50,074 nt of DNA from Chromera velia (GCA_018398765.1 JAHBMJ010005362.1:1-50074); one strand, 5' to 3'. Shown: positions 35,507 to 50,074, counted from the first letter of the stretch. Made by a program: numbers and translations. Notes: generated by a model from the sequence alone, not told the origin.

Positions 35507-36130
35507 CATATGGGGGGGGAAACGTGAGACGGACGACCCCATGAGGCCCAGGCTGCGGGGCTCGGATGAAACCCTTCGCGTAAGCACGGGAGGCGGTGGG
35601 AGGTGACGGGCTCGAGCCTGCACGGGTACAGGGGGGCGCGCGGGGTGCTCGTGCTCGTACGGTCCACAAGCAGGTCTGCGAGCGGGATGCAATGCCATAC
35701 TATGTGTGGCATCTCCGTTCTTCTCCCTTTTTCTCCCCTTTTTGAACTTCTTTATCATGCTTACTACTCACAATTTCACTCCCCTGGAAAAGAAGTCATG
35801 CCTCAGGGATGAACCGACCAAACCGACTGAACTGACCGAACTGCAGGAACTAAACAGAGAGAGAAACCTTTGCTCGTACGTCTTCGGCAGAAAAGATAGG
35901 GGATCAAAGGAGATTGGGAGTTCTGATCTTTTTCTCTCTCTGTCTCCTCCCGTTCCGCCTCGGGTGATTTTCTTTAGAGGTCATCTGACAGACCTCTAAC
36001 TGACACGAACTGACAGAGGGAATCTCCTGGCCCGTGACCCTGAGGGGAAAAGACACAGAAACAGAGTAGTCCGTCTCCGTCCTTTCTGTTTCCCCTGGGG
36101 TACTTGTCACTTCCCTTTCCTTCTCGTTTC
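35507..36130 (+). repeat. Direct repeat flanking LINE-C coding region, 5' copy
   Basis: About 95% identical by eye to 45744-46370. Both begin CATATGGGGGG, include GACGGGCTCGAGCCTGCACG, and end TTCCTTCTCGTTTC, after which the two diverge completely. Differences are scattered substitutions and small indels. A diverged fragment also occurs in LINE-A near 13640. Confidence 0.92.
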
Positions 36131-36299
36131 TTTTCTGGCGACTCCATGGATTCTGATGGCCCCGTCACGAAGACGTTCATCCGGGATTGCGACGGCAGAG
36201 ATGCGGAGGAGCTTCTATTCCCGGGAGGAGGGAGAAAAGATGGAGACAAGGATAGGCAGACTGTCCAAACAGATGGACAGACCGAGAATTAAGCTGTGA

Positions 36300-38971
<2,672 letters not shown>

Positions 38972-39529
38972 CCGGTCTCATCTTCTTCTTCCTCCTCCTC
39001 CTCTGCCGGGGTGAACGTGGGGGAGTCGGGAAAGGGATTTGGGGGGGAGGTTTAGGTGGGGGACAGAAGATAGTTTTGGTAGGCAGAGACCTCCCTCCTC
39101 CCTCTCTTCTCTCCTTCTCTCAGACAGCCGGTCAGACAGTCAGTCGTAGAAATTTCAAAGGGGTTAGGGCAGGCTTCAGGCAGGCAGACACACAAATAGT
39201 AATTGATAGACTTCCCCCCTCACCTCCTTGTTCTCACCCCCCTGCTGTGAAGGATGGATTCCTTTCTTGTGATGAGGTGGAGGCCCTCATACAAGTGACT
39301 GTGCATGAGCGACCCTTCACCCTGGTTAAGAGGGGGGGTGAGAAATTAGGGAATGTAAGGAACTTTTCGCCCTCTCTCCCTCCCCGATCTGAGAATTAAA
39401 AAAGAGCGCTTTCTTTCATACTTTGCTCCTTTTGCATCTGATGATGACTGCATCTTATATCTTCCTTCTTCCTGTAGTCAGGAGAGTGCAGGAGAGTGCC
39501 ACGGCCGGAGGGACAGGGGGCAAAGAAGA

Positions 39530-42500
39530 ATGTATAACAGAAGGAAGAGGACCGTCATTGAATCTTCCGATCCACAGAAGCGCTCTTTTTCCCCCCGACC
39601 TCCTCCTCCTCCTCCTCCTTCCTCTCTCTCTTCTTCTCGCTTTTCTTCTTCTTCTTCTTCTTTATCTGCTTCTTCTTCTTCTTCTTCTTCTTCTTCTTCT
39701 TCTTCTTTTTCGTCTTCTTTTTCTCCTTCTTCTTCTTCTTCTGCTTTGTTCTTCTTTTCCCCCTCCCCCGGCTCTGGTGTAGGCAAGAACAAGGGTGAAA
39801 ACGGACAAGGAGGGGTGGGGGGGGTGAGACCAGACCACCGAGAGTATCCCTCGTCTTCTTTCTCTTTCTCTTTTTCTCCATTTTCTTCTTCTTCTCCTTC
39901 CCTTTCCTCTTCTTCTTCTTATCCTTCTCCTCCCATTCCTTCCGCATCAGATTCTCCTTCTTCTACTTTTTTCCTTTCTTTCCCCCCCTCCAGTACTGGT
40001 GTGAGGGTATCCGCCTATGACAGGGCTGGGAGGGAGGGACGGGTAACGCCTGTGACACGGCAGCCCGGACCCTCCCCCCACCCGATTCGATTCGATTCTT
40101 TCTCAGGACCTTGCAGGTGTTGTGCCGGAGGGGAGGGGGGCCTCCGGGTCGGACCCTCCCCTCACCCAATTCGAACCGTCTCGATCGATCGACCGACTGA
40201 TTCTCTCCCCCGTGCGTTTTCTTCTTCTTCTCATTCTTCATCTTCCTCTCCTCTTCCTATTTATAAATCGATGAATGTCCCTCCTGTTCGCGTTTAAACA
40301 GAGGAGGGGTGCGTTGGGGGTGTCCGGGAGGGTGGGGGTATGGGTCGGGCTTTTTTTCCCTCTTCTTCTTCCTCTCCTCTTTTTTCTCCTCTTGATCTGT
40401 CTTTCCCTTCCCCACCCCTCCCGTCTTTTTCTTCTTCTTCTTCTCCTATTTTCTCATCATCTCTTCCCTCTCTCCCTTTGCCTCCTCTTCCCCCTCCTAC
40501 CCCAGAAACGCACGTGCAAGATACAGTTGAGCCTGAGTGTCGGGAAGCCCAGGTCATCTCCCCATGGGAGGTGCCTTTGCTTGCTGCTCCACCATCGTCC
40601 CCACGCTCTGCTTCTCCTGCCCCCCCCTCATGCCTTCACTACAGCTCTCCCATGGTTGGGGAAGCTGGGATCAGAGGGGCTCTCGGTGTTCCTGAGACCT
40701 CTCCCCGAGACATTCTTGAGAAATGCAGGAGAAATGCTGACAAAAAGATTGTTAGAAGACTCAGAGAGAGGGAGGGACTACGGAGAGGGCTTTGGGGGAG
40801 AAGAAAAAAAAACTGCTCTATATGTGGAGGCGCTCTGAGAGGAGGCAGATGCCCTGACTTCCTCTACAGTACCAAGGAGGAGGTGCAGGCAGAGGAGGAG
40901 GAGTCTTTCCCCTTGCCGGGGGAGGGCGGGGGGCTAATCACTCGTATCGTGAATGTGAGGGGGGGGAAGGGAAAGAGGAGGGAATATGAAGTAGTTAAGA
41001 CTGGGTGGGATAGAACGTTCTGGGTAGGGGCAGCTGCTGTTCCTCCCTTCCTTCGGACATCTTTTTAGGTTGAGAAAAGACGTAAGAGAGACAACCTTCC
41101 ACCTCCCTCGTCCCCCTCCCCCTCCACCCCCCCTCCTTCCCTTTCTCCTTCCGCTGACCTCTCTCCCTCTCCTTTTATTTCCCCATCTGCCCTTTCCCTT
41201 CCTTCCCTCCCTCCATCTCCCGATTTTGTTTCTGATGCTCCGTGTCCCTCGCCCTCTTCTCAATCAGTATGTAGCATGGCCTCTGGAGAATTGTATGAAT
41301 CTTTTGTTAATCATAGTGACAAGAAGAAAGGGAGGGGGGGCGGTTTTACCATAAGTGCGCTCAACATGGGACCCTTAGAAACGAAGTTGGGGGGCGGTTC
41401 TCTCGAGAGCTGGCTGTCAGGTGTAGATATCGCCATGATTCCCAAGACGTGCATGCCTACAGAAAAAGTTCGCACGGCCTTCCACTCGGGGGAGAATTTC
41501 TCCCATATAGAATAGAAAAGAAGAAAAATGGGGGTTCACTCTAGAGCTGCCAAACGGGATGTACGAACAAGGGGTATGTGCATCCTTGTCAGGAATTCGT
41601 TAATTCCTGTTCTCCATCCGACCTGGGAACTAGTGGGGCCCGACCTGGTCAAACTGATGGTCAAGGTGTAAGAGAAGAAAAGGGGGGGGGGGGGGAAAGA
41701 TAGTTCACGTACCCGAACGCTGCACGTCTTTGGTGTGTATCTTCTGCATGCCAATTCGGACCATAAAGGTTCTAGAGAACGGGTAAATAAAGAGAAGGAA
41801 GAATTGTTGGAGGCATTATACACTGTCCCTTGTCAGATCTGCGAATAGTGATGGGGGACCTGAATGCACACCTGGCTAGTGAGTGCCCAAAAGGGGTCAC
41901 GTGGGAAAGGGAAATAGATACTGAAACCGGGACGGGGCATGAAGGGAATAAGAATGCAGATGGACACTCACTGGAATTCACGCGTAAGTCTCTATGTTCA
42001 AATCTTGACGAAGCAAGTCGTTGGATCCTTCACTCGCTTTGCGAGAAGTCCAATTTCCTGCCAGCCGCCGGTTTGTACCTAAAGGATGAAAGAAGGGAGG
42101 TGGAGGTCAGACTGACCGGGGCATGGACCTTTAAGAGTGGGAAGTCTAAGTCGGTAATTGACATTCCTTTGATTGACCCTCTGCTTCTTTGTTATCTCTC
42201 TTCTTACGTGGTCGAGTCACGTTCAGAGGTTGCAAAGCAGCATGCGGCTGTCTCCCTTTCTCTTGACTTCTCTTCTCCTCCCTCTTTGTCTATGTATGAA
42301 TGTATTTCTGACTCATCCCTCTCCCGGCCTCTCTCTTATCTGAGTGAAGTAGGCAGATGTACCCCCTGTTTGCGACGATGAGTTGATGGGGGTGGCCCTC
42401 TCTCTGAAAGCGTTCATAGAGAATGGGGGGCTAGACTTATGGGATGAGGGTTTACATCAAGCGCAGGAGTGGGGAGACGTTGTTCCTCACTTCTTCGATC

Positions 42501-42814
42501 CCCCAAAACCTCTGCCCGAGCCGCCCCCATCAGATGCAGTGTCTTTCTCTCTGACAGAGCAGTTACGACAGATTTCTGACTCCTGGCAGACATGCCTAGC
42601 CAGTGGGAATTCCGAAGGGGTAGGGATGGGAAGCAGAAAGGAAAACAAGAAAGAAAGAAAGGACATAAGTCAATGGGAGTCGTCCCGGTCAGACTGGTGC
42701 GATGAGGAATGTTCGGCTAAATAAAGGGAGGTAAGAGAGGCCGAGAGAGAATGAAAGGACCTGAGAGGAATATGGGGGGCAGATGAAGGTGACCGGGGAG
42801 GTCCTACCCAGAGT
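39530..42814 (+). pseudogene. LINE-C ORF2 N-terminal half: Ser-rich, chromo-like, endonuclease
   Basis: The frame starts at ATG 39530 (MYNRRKRTVIESSDPQKRS) and goes through long Ser and Pro runs encoded by CTT/TCT microsatellite. Next are CSICGGALRGGRC (~40813, a possible zinc ribbon) and LITRIVNVRGGKGKRREYEV with GWDRTFW (40930-41030). The latter aligns with the chromodomain-like block of LINE-B. The endonuclease follows as FTISALNMGP (41344), HVFGVYLLHANSDHKG (41727) and IVMGDLNAHL (41850). Stops occur at 40295, 41066, 41513 and 42722. A short excursion into another frame (41826-42380) reflects two compensating indels. The expected catalytic Glu position reads IPKT, so the endonuclease is probably dead. 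Confidence 0.7.
39600..39765. repeat. (CTT)n microsatellite encoding poly-Ser in ORF2
   Basis: Long CTT/TCC trinucleotide tracts keep the ORF2 frame and give runs of serine. A second patch lies at 39855-39965. Confidence 0.9.
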
Positions 42815-45412
42815 GTGAAGCGAAAGCTTGAGTCCCTTCACAAAACAAGGAAGAGACTGTTTGCTCGTAAAGAAACTGAACACGCTAACAGACAAGCAGA
42901 GAGGTTAGCAAGGGAGGCTGCGACCGACCCCTCGGCAATTTGGAGGTGGAAGAAGGAAACGAGCAGTGCGAGAGGTGGGGGAGACAGACCGACCCCCGCG
43001 GCTTTTACCAATTTCTGGGCCTCTGTATTTGAGGGTGAAGGGCTCCCTCCTCCTCCAGTTGCTTCCCCTGCTTTCTCTCTCTCTTCCCCCCCTCCTCTCC
43101 CAGCCTTCTCTTATAAAAGGATTATCGGTGCACTCCGATCGATCGATACGAGTAAGGCTGATGGAATTGGGGGCGTTTCCCCCAGGCATCTTGACCTTTG
43201 TTTCAGCTCCTCTCCCCTTTCTCGTTTCCTTCTTTTTGTCCTCTTTAATTTATTTTATCGTTATTCCTATTGGCCGTCTCTGTGGAATTTGATCCGTGTA
43301 GTTCCTGTTCCGAAAGGCCTCCCCTCTCCTGACTGCTCGGAATGGAGACCTATCCATATTGTGTGTTTGCTTGCAAAACTGTTTGCCCTCTTGACGGACG
43401 AGAGATTGAGGGAACAGACCTCATTAGACAACCACCAGCTGGGGTTCAGGAAGGGGGTTGGGACCAGGGAGGCCATTGTGGCGCTGGCGGGACTCGTAGC
43501 GAGCTCCAAAGCCCGGAAACTCCCCCTTCTGGCTGCGTTCATTAACTTTTCTAAGGCGTTTGATAAGGTTCCTCGAGGTCTGTTGCTGAGACGGCTTCGG
43601 GAGGAGGGTGTGTCGGAATATGATGTTTTAATGGTGCATGCTATATACTTTGATGTCTGGGCGAGGGTCGATGGTGCTGATGGGGAGATACAGGAAGGGG
43701 CGGGGGTGAAACAGGGTGACTCTCTCTCTCCCCTGCTCTTCCTTCTGTTCATTAATAATCTGCACCGCCACATCCGCCTCTCAGCTCACCGAGAGGATGA
43801 GCTCGGGGGGGAAGAGTCAGAGAAGGATGGAACAGTGTCTGACGAGAGGTCTATAGAAAGCAGAGCACGTGACTACCCTTGGGCAGGCAGATTGAGAGGG
43901 GTTAGCATTGGGAAGGGGAATAAGAAGACCGAAGTAGCGGTGAAGAAGAAAAAAGGGAAAGTCAGGGTCAGTCAGGACGATACGATCTATGTTGGGCCGG
44001 AGCCTATCAAAAGCCTTGGTTATGCTGACGACCTTGTTCTGTTTGGTCATTCTTTGCATGAGCTTCAAGCGAGAATAGATAAATTGGCGGAATATTGTCG
44101 GATGTGGGGCTTCACGGTCAATTTGAAAAAGATAAAAGTAATGAGGCTTTCCTGCAGCAAGGAGAATATTAGTCAGCCAATCTTTTTTGAAGGGAAGGAA
44201 GTCGAGAGAACGGGCCAGTATAAATATTTAGGCTGCACCTTTTTTGAAGGCGGATCTCTCCGTTCCTCTGTGAGACATCGCCTAGGGGTGGCAGAGAGGG
44301 CACTCGGGGGGGTCATTAGGCTCTGTGTTTCTCTTGGTCGTCTCTCCTCGACTTCGAAAATTATGCTCTTTCGGGGCCTGTGGTTTCCTGTGGCCCTTTA
44401 CGGGCTAGAAACGTTTTTCCTCAGTCAGGCAGACATGAAAGCGTTGGATGATTTGCAACTACGTTTTATTAGATGGGTTTTCGGCCTTCCTCACAATTCG
44501 TTTCGTGTCCCCTCCCTCTTCATCTCCGGCCTTTGCCCAATACGGGCTATCTTGACTGAAAGAGTAGGGGGTTTTTTACGTAGCCTCTCCTTAACATCCT
44601 ACTGTGTGCCCGCTGGCTTTTTAGATCTCTGCAAAGACGGCCTTTATGGCGATTGGTGGAGGTCCGTCAAGCTGTTGGTGGGACCTTTCACTCCTGAACT
44701 CTTCTCTGTCGAGGGGGTGCCTTCGGGCCTGGGAGAGAAAGCTGCATTAAAAAGAAAGCTCGCAGTAGAAGGGAGAGGTAGGGAAGCACAAGAATGGTTG
44801 GACAACTGGTTTGTAGCTACTTCCCGTTCTTTGCAAAAAGAGGGCCGGCAGGGCAGGGGAGGGCAGGCAGGACGGGGGGGGGTTTTCCCTAACGGAGTGA
44901 GGCCTTCGGTCTTCCAAGTCGAAAATCCGTCTAGACAGCGCTTGGCCCATCTTATCATAGGAGGATGGACCGGCTCAAGCGGGCGGCGTGTTCCTATGGT
45001 TCGACCTCTCCCTAGGAGGCTGCTCTGTTCGAAGGCCAACGTCAGGCCGATTACCCATGCACTGTTAGNNNNNNGGGGGGGGGGGGGGGAGTTCCAAACG
45101 GGGAGGTAGAGACGGTCTGCGAGCACTGCCCCCTCGATTTACATGGGCGTGGCCATCTGAATGATGTTGTCCATAAGTTGACTGAATGCAAAGGGACCGA
45201 AGGAGAGGGGACACATGAATAGGCTTTTGGATGAAGCAAGAGACGCTCGCTCTAAGTTGGACTTGATTGTGTGGGCACAACAAATGGCTAAGCAGCAGTT
45301 GGATTGGAGTGTGAGCGAAAATGAGAAGAAAGTGAGGGAGATCTTCACACTTCTCCTCGAAAAGCACCCTGTTGCAGGCGTACAGGCGATCTCCGATTGC
45401 CTTTGTAAGTAG
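42815..45412 (+). pseudogene. LINE-C reverse transcriptase, long frame with motif A Asp lost
   Basis: An uninterrupted frame of about 750 codons runs to the N-run at 45069. RT landmarks are QLGFRKGVGTREAIVALAG, motif A FINFSKAFDKVP, motif B GVKQGDSLSPLLF, motif C YADD (44021-44032), GFTVNLKKIKVM and QYKYLGCTFFEGG. In motif A the catalytic aspartate codon is AAC (43544-43546) where LINE-A and LINE-B have GAT, so polymerase activity should be lost. After the gap the finger reads CEHCPLDLHG and HKLTECKG. A one-base shift then separates it from the last segment, LLDEARDARSKLDLIVWAQQ, ending at TAG 45410. RT copies the element RNA at the nicked target. Confidence 0.85.
45069..45089. other. Assembly gap (N6) beside a 15-base G run
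   Basis: Six N are followed directly by an uninterrupted G homopolymer. LINE-A has nine G at the matching position (13180-13188), so the element sequence itself has a G tract here. The length is unreliable, and the reading frame across it cannot be judged. Confidence 0.95.
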
Positions 45413-45429
45413 CTGTGTGTGTTCCCTCA

Positions 45430-45469
45430 GTCTGTCCTTCTTTCTCTTTTCTTCCTTTCTTTCTTTTTT

Positions 45470-45506
<37 letters not shown>

Positions 45507-45514
45507 TTTTTTCC

Positions 45515-45548
<34 letters not shown>

Positions 45549-45575
45549 CTCTTTCTTTCTTTCTTCCTTTCCCCT
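45430..45575. repeat. (CTTT)n microsatellite
   Basis: A pyrimidine tetranucleotide tract directly after the ORF2 end. A (GATT)n tract lies at 45674-45696. Confidence 0.95.
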
Positions 45576-45743
45576 CACTTCCTCTCACTCTTTCCCCGTC
45601 GTTGTTCATTCTTGACGACCGTACTTGTTTTTTAGGGGAGTATTTCATTATGTCTGTCCGAGTGTGTTTCATCCGATTGATTGATTGATTGATTGAGGAA
45701 CAAACAAGGGTGGAACGGAATCAATCGGGGGGTGAGCGAAAAG

Positions 45744-46370
45744 CATATGGGGGGGAAACGTGAGACAGACGACCCCATGAGGCCCAGGCTGCGGGGCTCG
45801 GATGAAACCCTTCGCGTGAGCACGGGAGGCGGTGGGAGGTGACGGGCTCGAGCCTGCACGGGTACAGGGGGGCGCGCGGGGCGCTCGTGCTCGTACGGTT
45901 CACAAGCAGGTCTGCGAGCGGGATGCAATGCCATGCTATGTGTGGCATCTCCGTTCTTCTCCCTTTTTCTCCCCTTTTTGAACTTCTTTGTCATACTTAC
46001 TACTCGCAATTTCACTCCCCTGGAAAACAAGTCGTGCCTCAGGGATGAACCGACTGAACTGACTGAACTGACCGAACTGCAGGAACTGAACGGAGAGAGA
46101 AAGCTTTGCTCGTACGTCTTCGACAGAAAAGATAAGGGATCAAAGGAGATTGGGAGTTCTGATCTTTTTCTCTCTCTGTCTCCTCCCGTTCCGCCTTGGG
46201 TGATTTTCTTTAGAGGTCATCTGACAGACCTCTAACTGATACGAAATAATAGAAGGAATCTCACTGCCCCGTGACCCTTGGGGGAAAAAAGGATACAGAA
46301 ACACAGGAGTCTGTCTCCGTCCTTTCTGTTCCCCCTGAGATATTTGTTTTTTCCCTTTCCTTCTCGTTTC
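45744..46370 (+). repeat. Direct repeat flanking LINE-C coding region, 3' copy
   Basis: The partner of 35507-36130, in the same orientation and about 10.2 kb downstream, lying between the ORF2 end and the conserved tail. The copies lack target duplications at their own edges, so they are not LTRs in the usual sense. Confidence 0.92.
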
Positions 46371-46583
46371 CCCCTCCGCTCAGGCGTGCCAGTGCTGTTC
46401 TGGCGCTTTGATCGGTCATGGGAACCCTCTTACAGGCGAAATGCAGGCAGTCCTCAATCGTCTTAAGGGTGGGATAGAGAGCGTGTTGTAACTCAGCCTG
46501 TAAGAAAACTACTAGATGAAGCAAAAGCCTGTTTGCTGAGAGGTGGAGTCCCACCCCTGTCAGGCTCCCATCGATTTAATTTA

Positions 46584-46689
46584 CCCCAGTGGGGCCTAAG
46601 TCGAAAGTTTAACTCTATGTATGACGCTCTAGGTTGGCCAGAGTCTATACGGCTCTCCGGCTTTAACCCCATACATCATCATCATCATT
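46584..46689 (+). other. Conserved LINE 3' tail, copy 2, ending (CAT)5
   Basis: It matches 15522-15617 with substitutions, some of which are compensatory-looking (GAGTCTATACGGCTC against GAGCCTATATGGCTC). It ends in five CAT units, whereas LINE-A has two. This is taken as the 3' terminus of the element. Confidence 0.82.
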
Positions 46690-49500
46690 CTTAGCCTCCC
46701 TTGACGGTGATTTTCCACTGCGGCTTCAAGGCACTTTTCACTTTCGTTTTTGGGAGAAACATTCGACTCTCCATAATTTTATATTTGTAACTGAGAGGAT
46801 GTGCATGCAGTGATCAAGACGTACTCCAAGCCGAAGTACAGGTTCCAGCATACGACTTGAGAGCAGATCGACGCCATCAGAGACCGTCAATTGATTGGGG
46901 TGAACTCTGCATGCTCGAGGCCATAGATCATTCTCTTCTATTACGACCTTCTATCCATGCTTTTCCAATCTATATCTATGCTTCTCAGTCATAGATCTCC
47001 TTCCTGGATGACAAAGGGCTGTCAAATTTATTTGTGGTTTACGACGATCCTTTACATATCTCAATTTTTCCTCTCCCAGTATTCATAATATGCCTAGTAA
47101 TATGCTCATAGATCAGCTAAAAACTATATGGAGATCGAGGGTTGTGATCGGATGCTCTCAATCTTATGTTGTCTCTTTGTTTTGGTAGGAATGGTACAGA
47201 TCTTTTGGGGAGAGGATCTATCTTTTGCTTTCTTCAGTGAAGTTAATCTTTCCAGCGGGTTGCCTCAATGCAATGAGTATAGACTTTTGTGTTCACCCAT
47301 CAATTTAAAAATTGCCTCTTCATTTTCATGCATTATTGAATATCGTACAGACTTCGTATGCACTCCTAGTCTAACGTCACCTGTCTCTTGTGCCTTCATT
47401 ATGGTGTCTCCGGCTCATTCAAGGATTTCATTCAATTAGTTTGCATTCAAATTTGTTCTGTTCCCCTTTCCCCTTCTATGCAGGCAATGCTCTCCCCCTT
47501 ACTATAGAGAAGACTCAATTCTCTATCATTACGAAGAACCCAAGAGAGTTCAATACGATGAAGGGGAGAGAGGAAGGGGAGGGGCCGGCACTCTTTTTCT
47601 GACTAACCGGGAAGCCCTTCCCTGCAGAGGAAGGGAAAGATGTACTGATTTTTAGGAGCGAGACTGTCGGACAGAAATAGAAGTCTGTCACTATATGGTT
47701 GTATCAGGAATACGACCTCTTGTTCTGGAGAGAGACAGTGAGAGAACAAGTAGGCGCCCCTTTGAAACGCTGTATTCTGAAAGATACCACGGGAGTGCGA
47801 GCTTTTTGCCATCTTCTTCGCCCGATATACTCTTCCAGGCTTTCACCATCTTTTAAGTACCCCTCCCACTTTTTGTGTACGCCTTTTCACGTCTGAGAAG
47901 ACTTCAGCGCCACAGAAATTATCTGCTGGGTATTTTTGAAGCATGTCTCTTCGTAAAACGAGCAGGCCTCTAGGACCCAGCAGACATCATTTGATCGCAT
48001 TTTGCCGTCAGCTAGAGCTTTAGAAATGGAGAACTGCAGCTATGCAGACACCCTCCCAGCGGAGGAAGGTAGGTCCTACTTGTGGCATATTCTTTGATTG
48101 TCTTTTCCCTTTCCTTATTCCCTCTCACGTTTTTTTCTGTGCTGCTATAGTATTACCTTATGGTGTTCCTCTTTCCCTCATAATTTTCTCAGTCCTGGAA
48201 ACAGATAGCCGATCTCTTCTTGTTCTTAGCTTTCCTCTGACAGAATTCTTTTTTACTTCTACATCAGCTAATGTGTGATGATACACCTTCTTCTCCTTTC
48301 CGTCTCCTTTTCTTTCCATGCAGGCGTTTCCAGACGAGCCGAAATGTTTCCCCTCCTGCTGCCAGCTTTGACTCATTTCTCTGACTATCTACTGACATCT
48401 TTGGATGCCTGCCTTCCTGCTATTCACAGGCTAAAACCCCCCAGGGATTTCCAGCGAGATCCTCATCTGCTGCGGGACTCAGTCCCGCAAAGTCACCTAC
48501 AAAGAGTATATCACAGAACTGAGCCGGTGGGTGGGTGGGACAGCTAGTCACTCACCGCATGCAAGTCTTTTTGATGACTCAGCTCCAACGGAGGGCTGTC
48601 CATGCATGCAGCAGCAGCTTTATGGGGCCCGGCAGCTAGTCAGACAGAAACCAACGCACACTTTTGCCCAGCACGCTCCATTGAGAGGTTTTGACGTCGA
48701 TCCATGTCTGATTCAATGCCTACTGCGAAAGCCGACCAAACTGCGGGGTGTATGGTGTTGATTTTGGAATGTCTCCATGGTTGAACTCAGGAATGTTCGC
48801 TTCATCCATTACTGGTGCAGAAGGAAGGAGTGGGAAAGACTTTAACCACCGCGAGCCTGGAAGCACACCCTCAATCCGGAAGTGAGTGAGTACATATTAT
48901 TGATAGCATGCAGCGTCAAGCAAACCATTTAATTTTCTCTCTCTCTTCATGCACTCGCTTCTTCATTTTTTGACTTTCTTGGTTTTCGAAACCGCGGGAT
49001 TTCGATTTTATTAAGTTTTGCCCCCTTTGTTCGCTGCGTCGTTGTGCCGTTTAAGATTACCATGCAGTGATGCTCGACACTGTGTCCCTTTTTTGCATGA
49101 CTATACATTCTATTCATCTTGATGCGGGCGTCTTCTTTGCCCAATCCCTTCTCAATGCTTTATTTTATTCTAAATTCGTTGAATATTGGACAAATGACTC
49201 AATTTTTCTTCATGCATGATTTCGAGCTTCAACGGTCCATGCAACGGATCGAAGCGTGTGATATAAATATGCTAATAAGACAGAATGCATGCATAAGAAG
49301 AACGAAGTTCTTGGAAATAGCATTCACAGTGTCATGTCGGCTTTTCGACTGTTCATTCCCTTGTTGACATTTGAAAATTCATCGATCGAAGACTTACGCA
49401 ATCGATCGATCGATCGAGGAGTTGCGACTGCATCCACAACTCATACAGTCTTTTTTGGCTGATTTTCTGACTGCTTTTCTTACTTGCTAATTAATTCAAG
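46690..49500. other. Anonymous interval with exon-like open stretches
   Basis: No complete gene is supported. Coding-like patches include 47481-47650 (after TTCTATGCAG), 47699-47896 (YQEYDLLFWRETVREQ) and 48435-48761 (108 codons open, with VTYKEYITELSRWVGG and FAQHAPLRGFDVDPC, then TGA). They do not join in compatible phases by eye. A decayed gene or element is possible. An (ATCG)n palindrome lies at 49404-49418. Confidence 0.35.
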
Positions 49501-49507
49501 TCTTGTT

Positions 49508-49783
49508 GTTAGCTTTCCTTTTTTTTCTTTCTTCCTTCCTTCCTTCCTTTTCTTTCCTTTTTCCTTCCTTTCTTTTCTTTTCTTCTTCCTTCCTTCCTTT
49601 TTTTTCCTTCTTCCTTCCTTTCTCTCTCTCTCTCTCCGATACATTCTCTCTCTTTTTGTGTGCTTTCTTTCTTTCTTTCTGTCTTTCTTCCTTTTTTTTT
49701 CCCACCTGCAGTCGGAGGAGCAGCAGGACGCCCCGAGGTCTGACACGTACAAGGACTATAAGAAAGTCTATAGCACGTAACCA

Positions 49784-49822
<39 letters not shown>
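49508..49822. repeat. (CTTC)n and (CA)n microsatellites
   Basis: A long T/C-rich tetranucleotide tract (49508-49700) is followed by a CA tract at 49788-49822. Confidence 0.9.
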
Positions 49823-49828
<6 letters not shown>

Positions 49829-49839
49829 ATACACCAAAC

Positions 49840-49975
49840 GCACAGACAAGAACAGGTGAACAGAGACACATGCAAGAACAGGCAGACAGAATACACAGAC
49901 AAGAACAGACAAACAGAGATACATGTAAGAACAGACAGACGGAATACACAGACAAGAACAGACAAACAGAGACAA
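49840..49975. repeat. ~52-bp minisatellite
   Basis: Units built from ACAGACAAGAACAGACAAAC and GAATACACAGACAAGAACAG repeat about 2.5 times with small differences. Confidence 0.8.
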
Positions 49976-50074
49976 CGGTATACAGTTAAGCAGGCAGATT
50001 GTCCGATATGATTTAACTTTGCTTCTTTTTGGTGCTTATCTCCGCATTCAATGACATTTCATCCTCTCTCTCCT

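Noticed and set aside
39478..39947. Minus-strand frames rich in Glu and Lys
   Set aside because: They are the antisense of the CTT/TCC tracts that encode the Ser-rich ORF2 region; the plus frame continues into endonuclease and RT.
45051..45367. Frames that run through the N6 gap
   Set aside because: Translation across N bases and a G homopolymer of uncertain length is not meaningful.

Overview
This window is eukaryotic DNA dominated by transposable elements, with at least one well-supported intron-containing host gene. The evidence is GT-AG introns with pyrimidine-rich acceptors, long open frames of retrotransposon type, dense microsatellites and nested repeats. No prokaryotic operon, rRNA, tRNA or CRISPR array is visible. 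The repeat load, short introns and mix of elements suggest a unicellular alga or protist. A chromerid such as Chromera velia is my best guess, but it rests on general impression only.

Layout: 1-1329 holds microsatellite, a 140-bp perfect-type hairpin and C-rich DNA without a convincing gene. 1330-10792 is a nested block. Two inverted arms of about 550 bp (1330-2097 and 10239-10792) enclose a Ty1/copia retrotransposon on the minus strand (2294-9863, target duplication TAATC). Its right LTR carries an 870-bp hAT-like insertion (8948-9817). The left arm carries a 229-bp MITE missing from the right arm. 11413-15617 is a 5'-truncated LINE copy (LINE-A), itself interrupted by a 1.2-kb TIR element. 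15618-21404 is a second LINE (LINE-B) whose ORF2 has a chromodomain-like module before the APE endonuclease. 21640-26702 is repeat-rich and bounded by an inverted repeat pair; it holds two near-identical 276-bp SINE-like copies.

27465-29826 (minus) is a four-exon gene for a 246-residue secreted, cysteine-rich, probably GPI-anchored protein. 30917-33778 (plus) is a probable multi-exon gene with seven 21-residue repeats. 34280-35346 (plus) holds probable exons of a third gene. 35507-46689 is a very large LINE (LINE-C, about 11 kb, same family as LINE-A). It has a 625-bp direct repeat at both ends of its coding region, a complex ORF1 with a UBA-like segment, a long ORF2, and a conserved 3' tail ending in (CAT)n. 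46690-50074 is mostly anonymous, with microsatellites at the end.

The mobile elements are decayed mostly by nonsense and missense changes rather than frameshifts. LINE-C has an intact reverse transcriptase frame but has lost the motif A catalytic aspartate.
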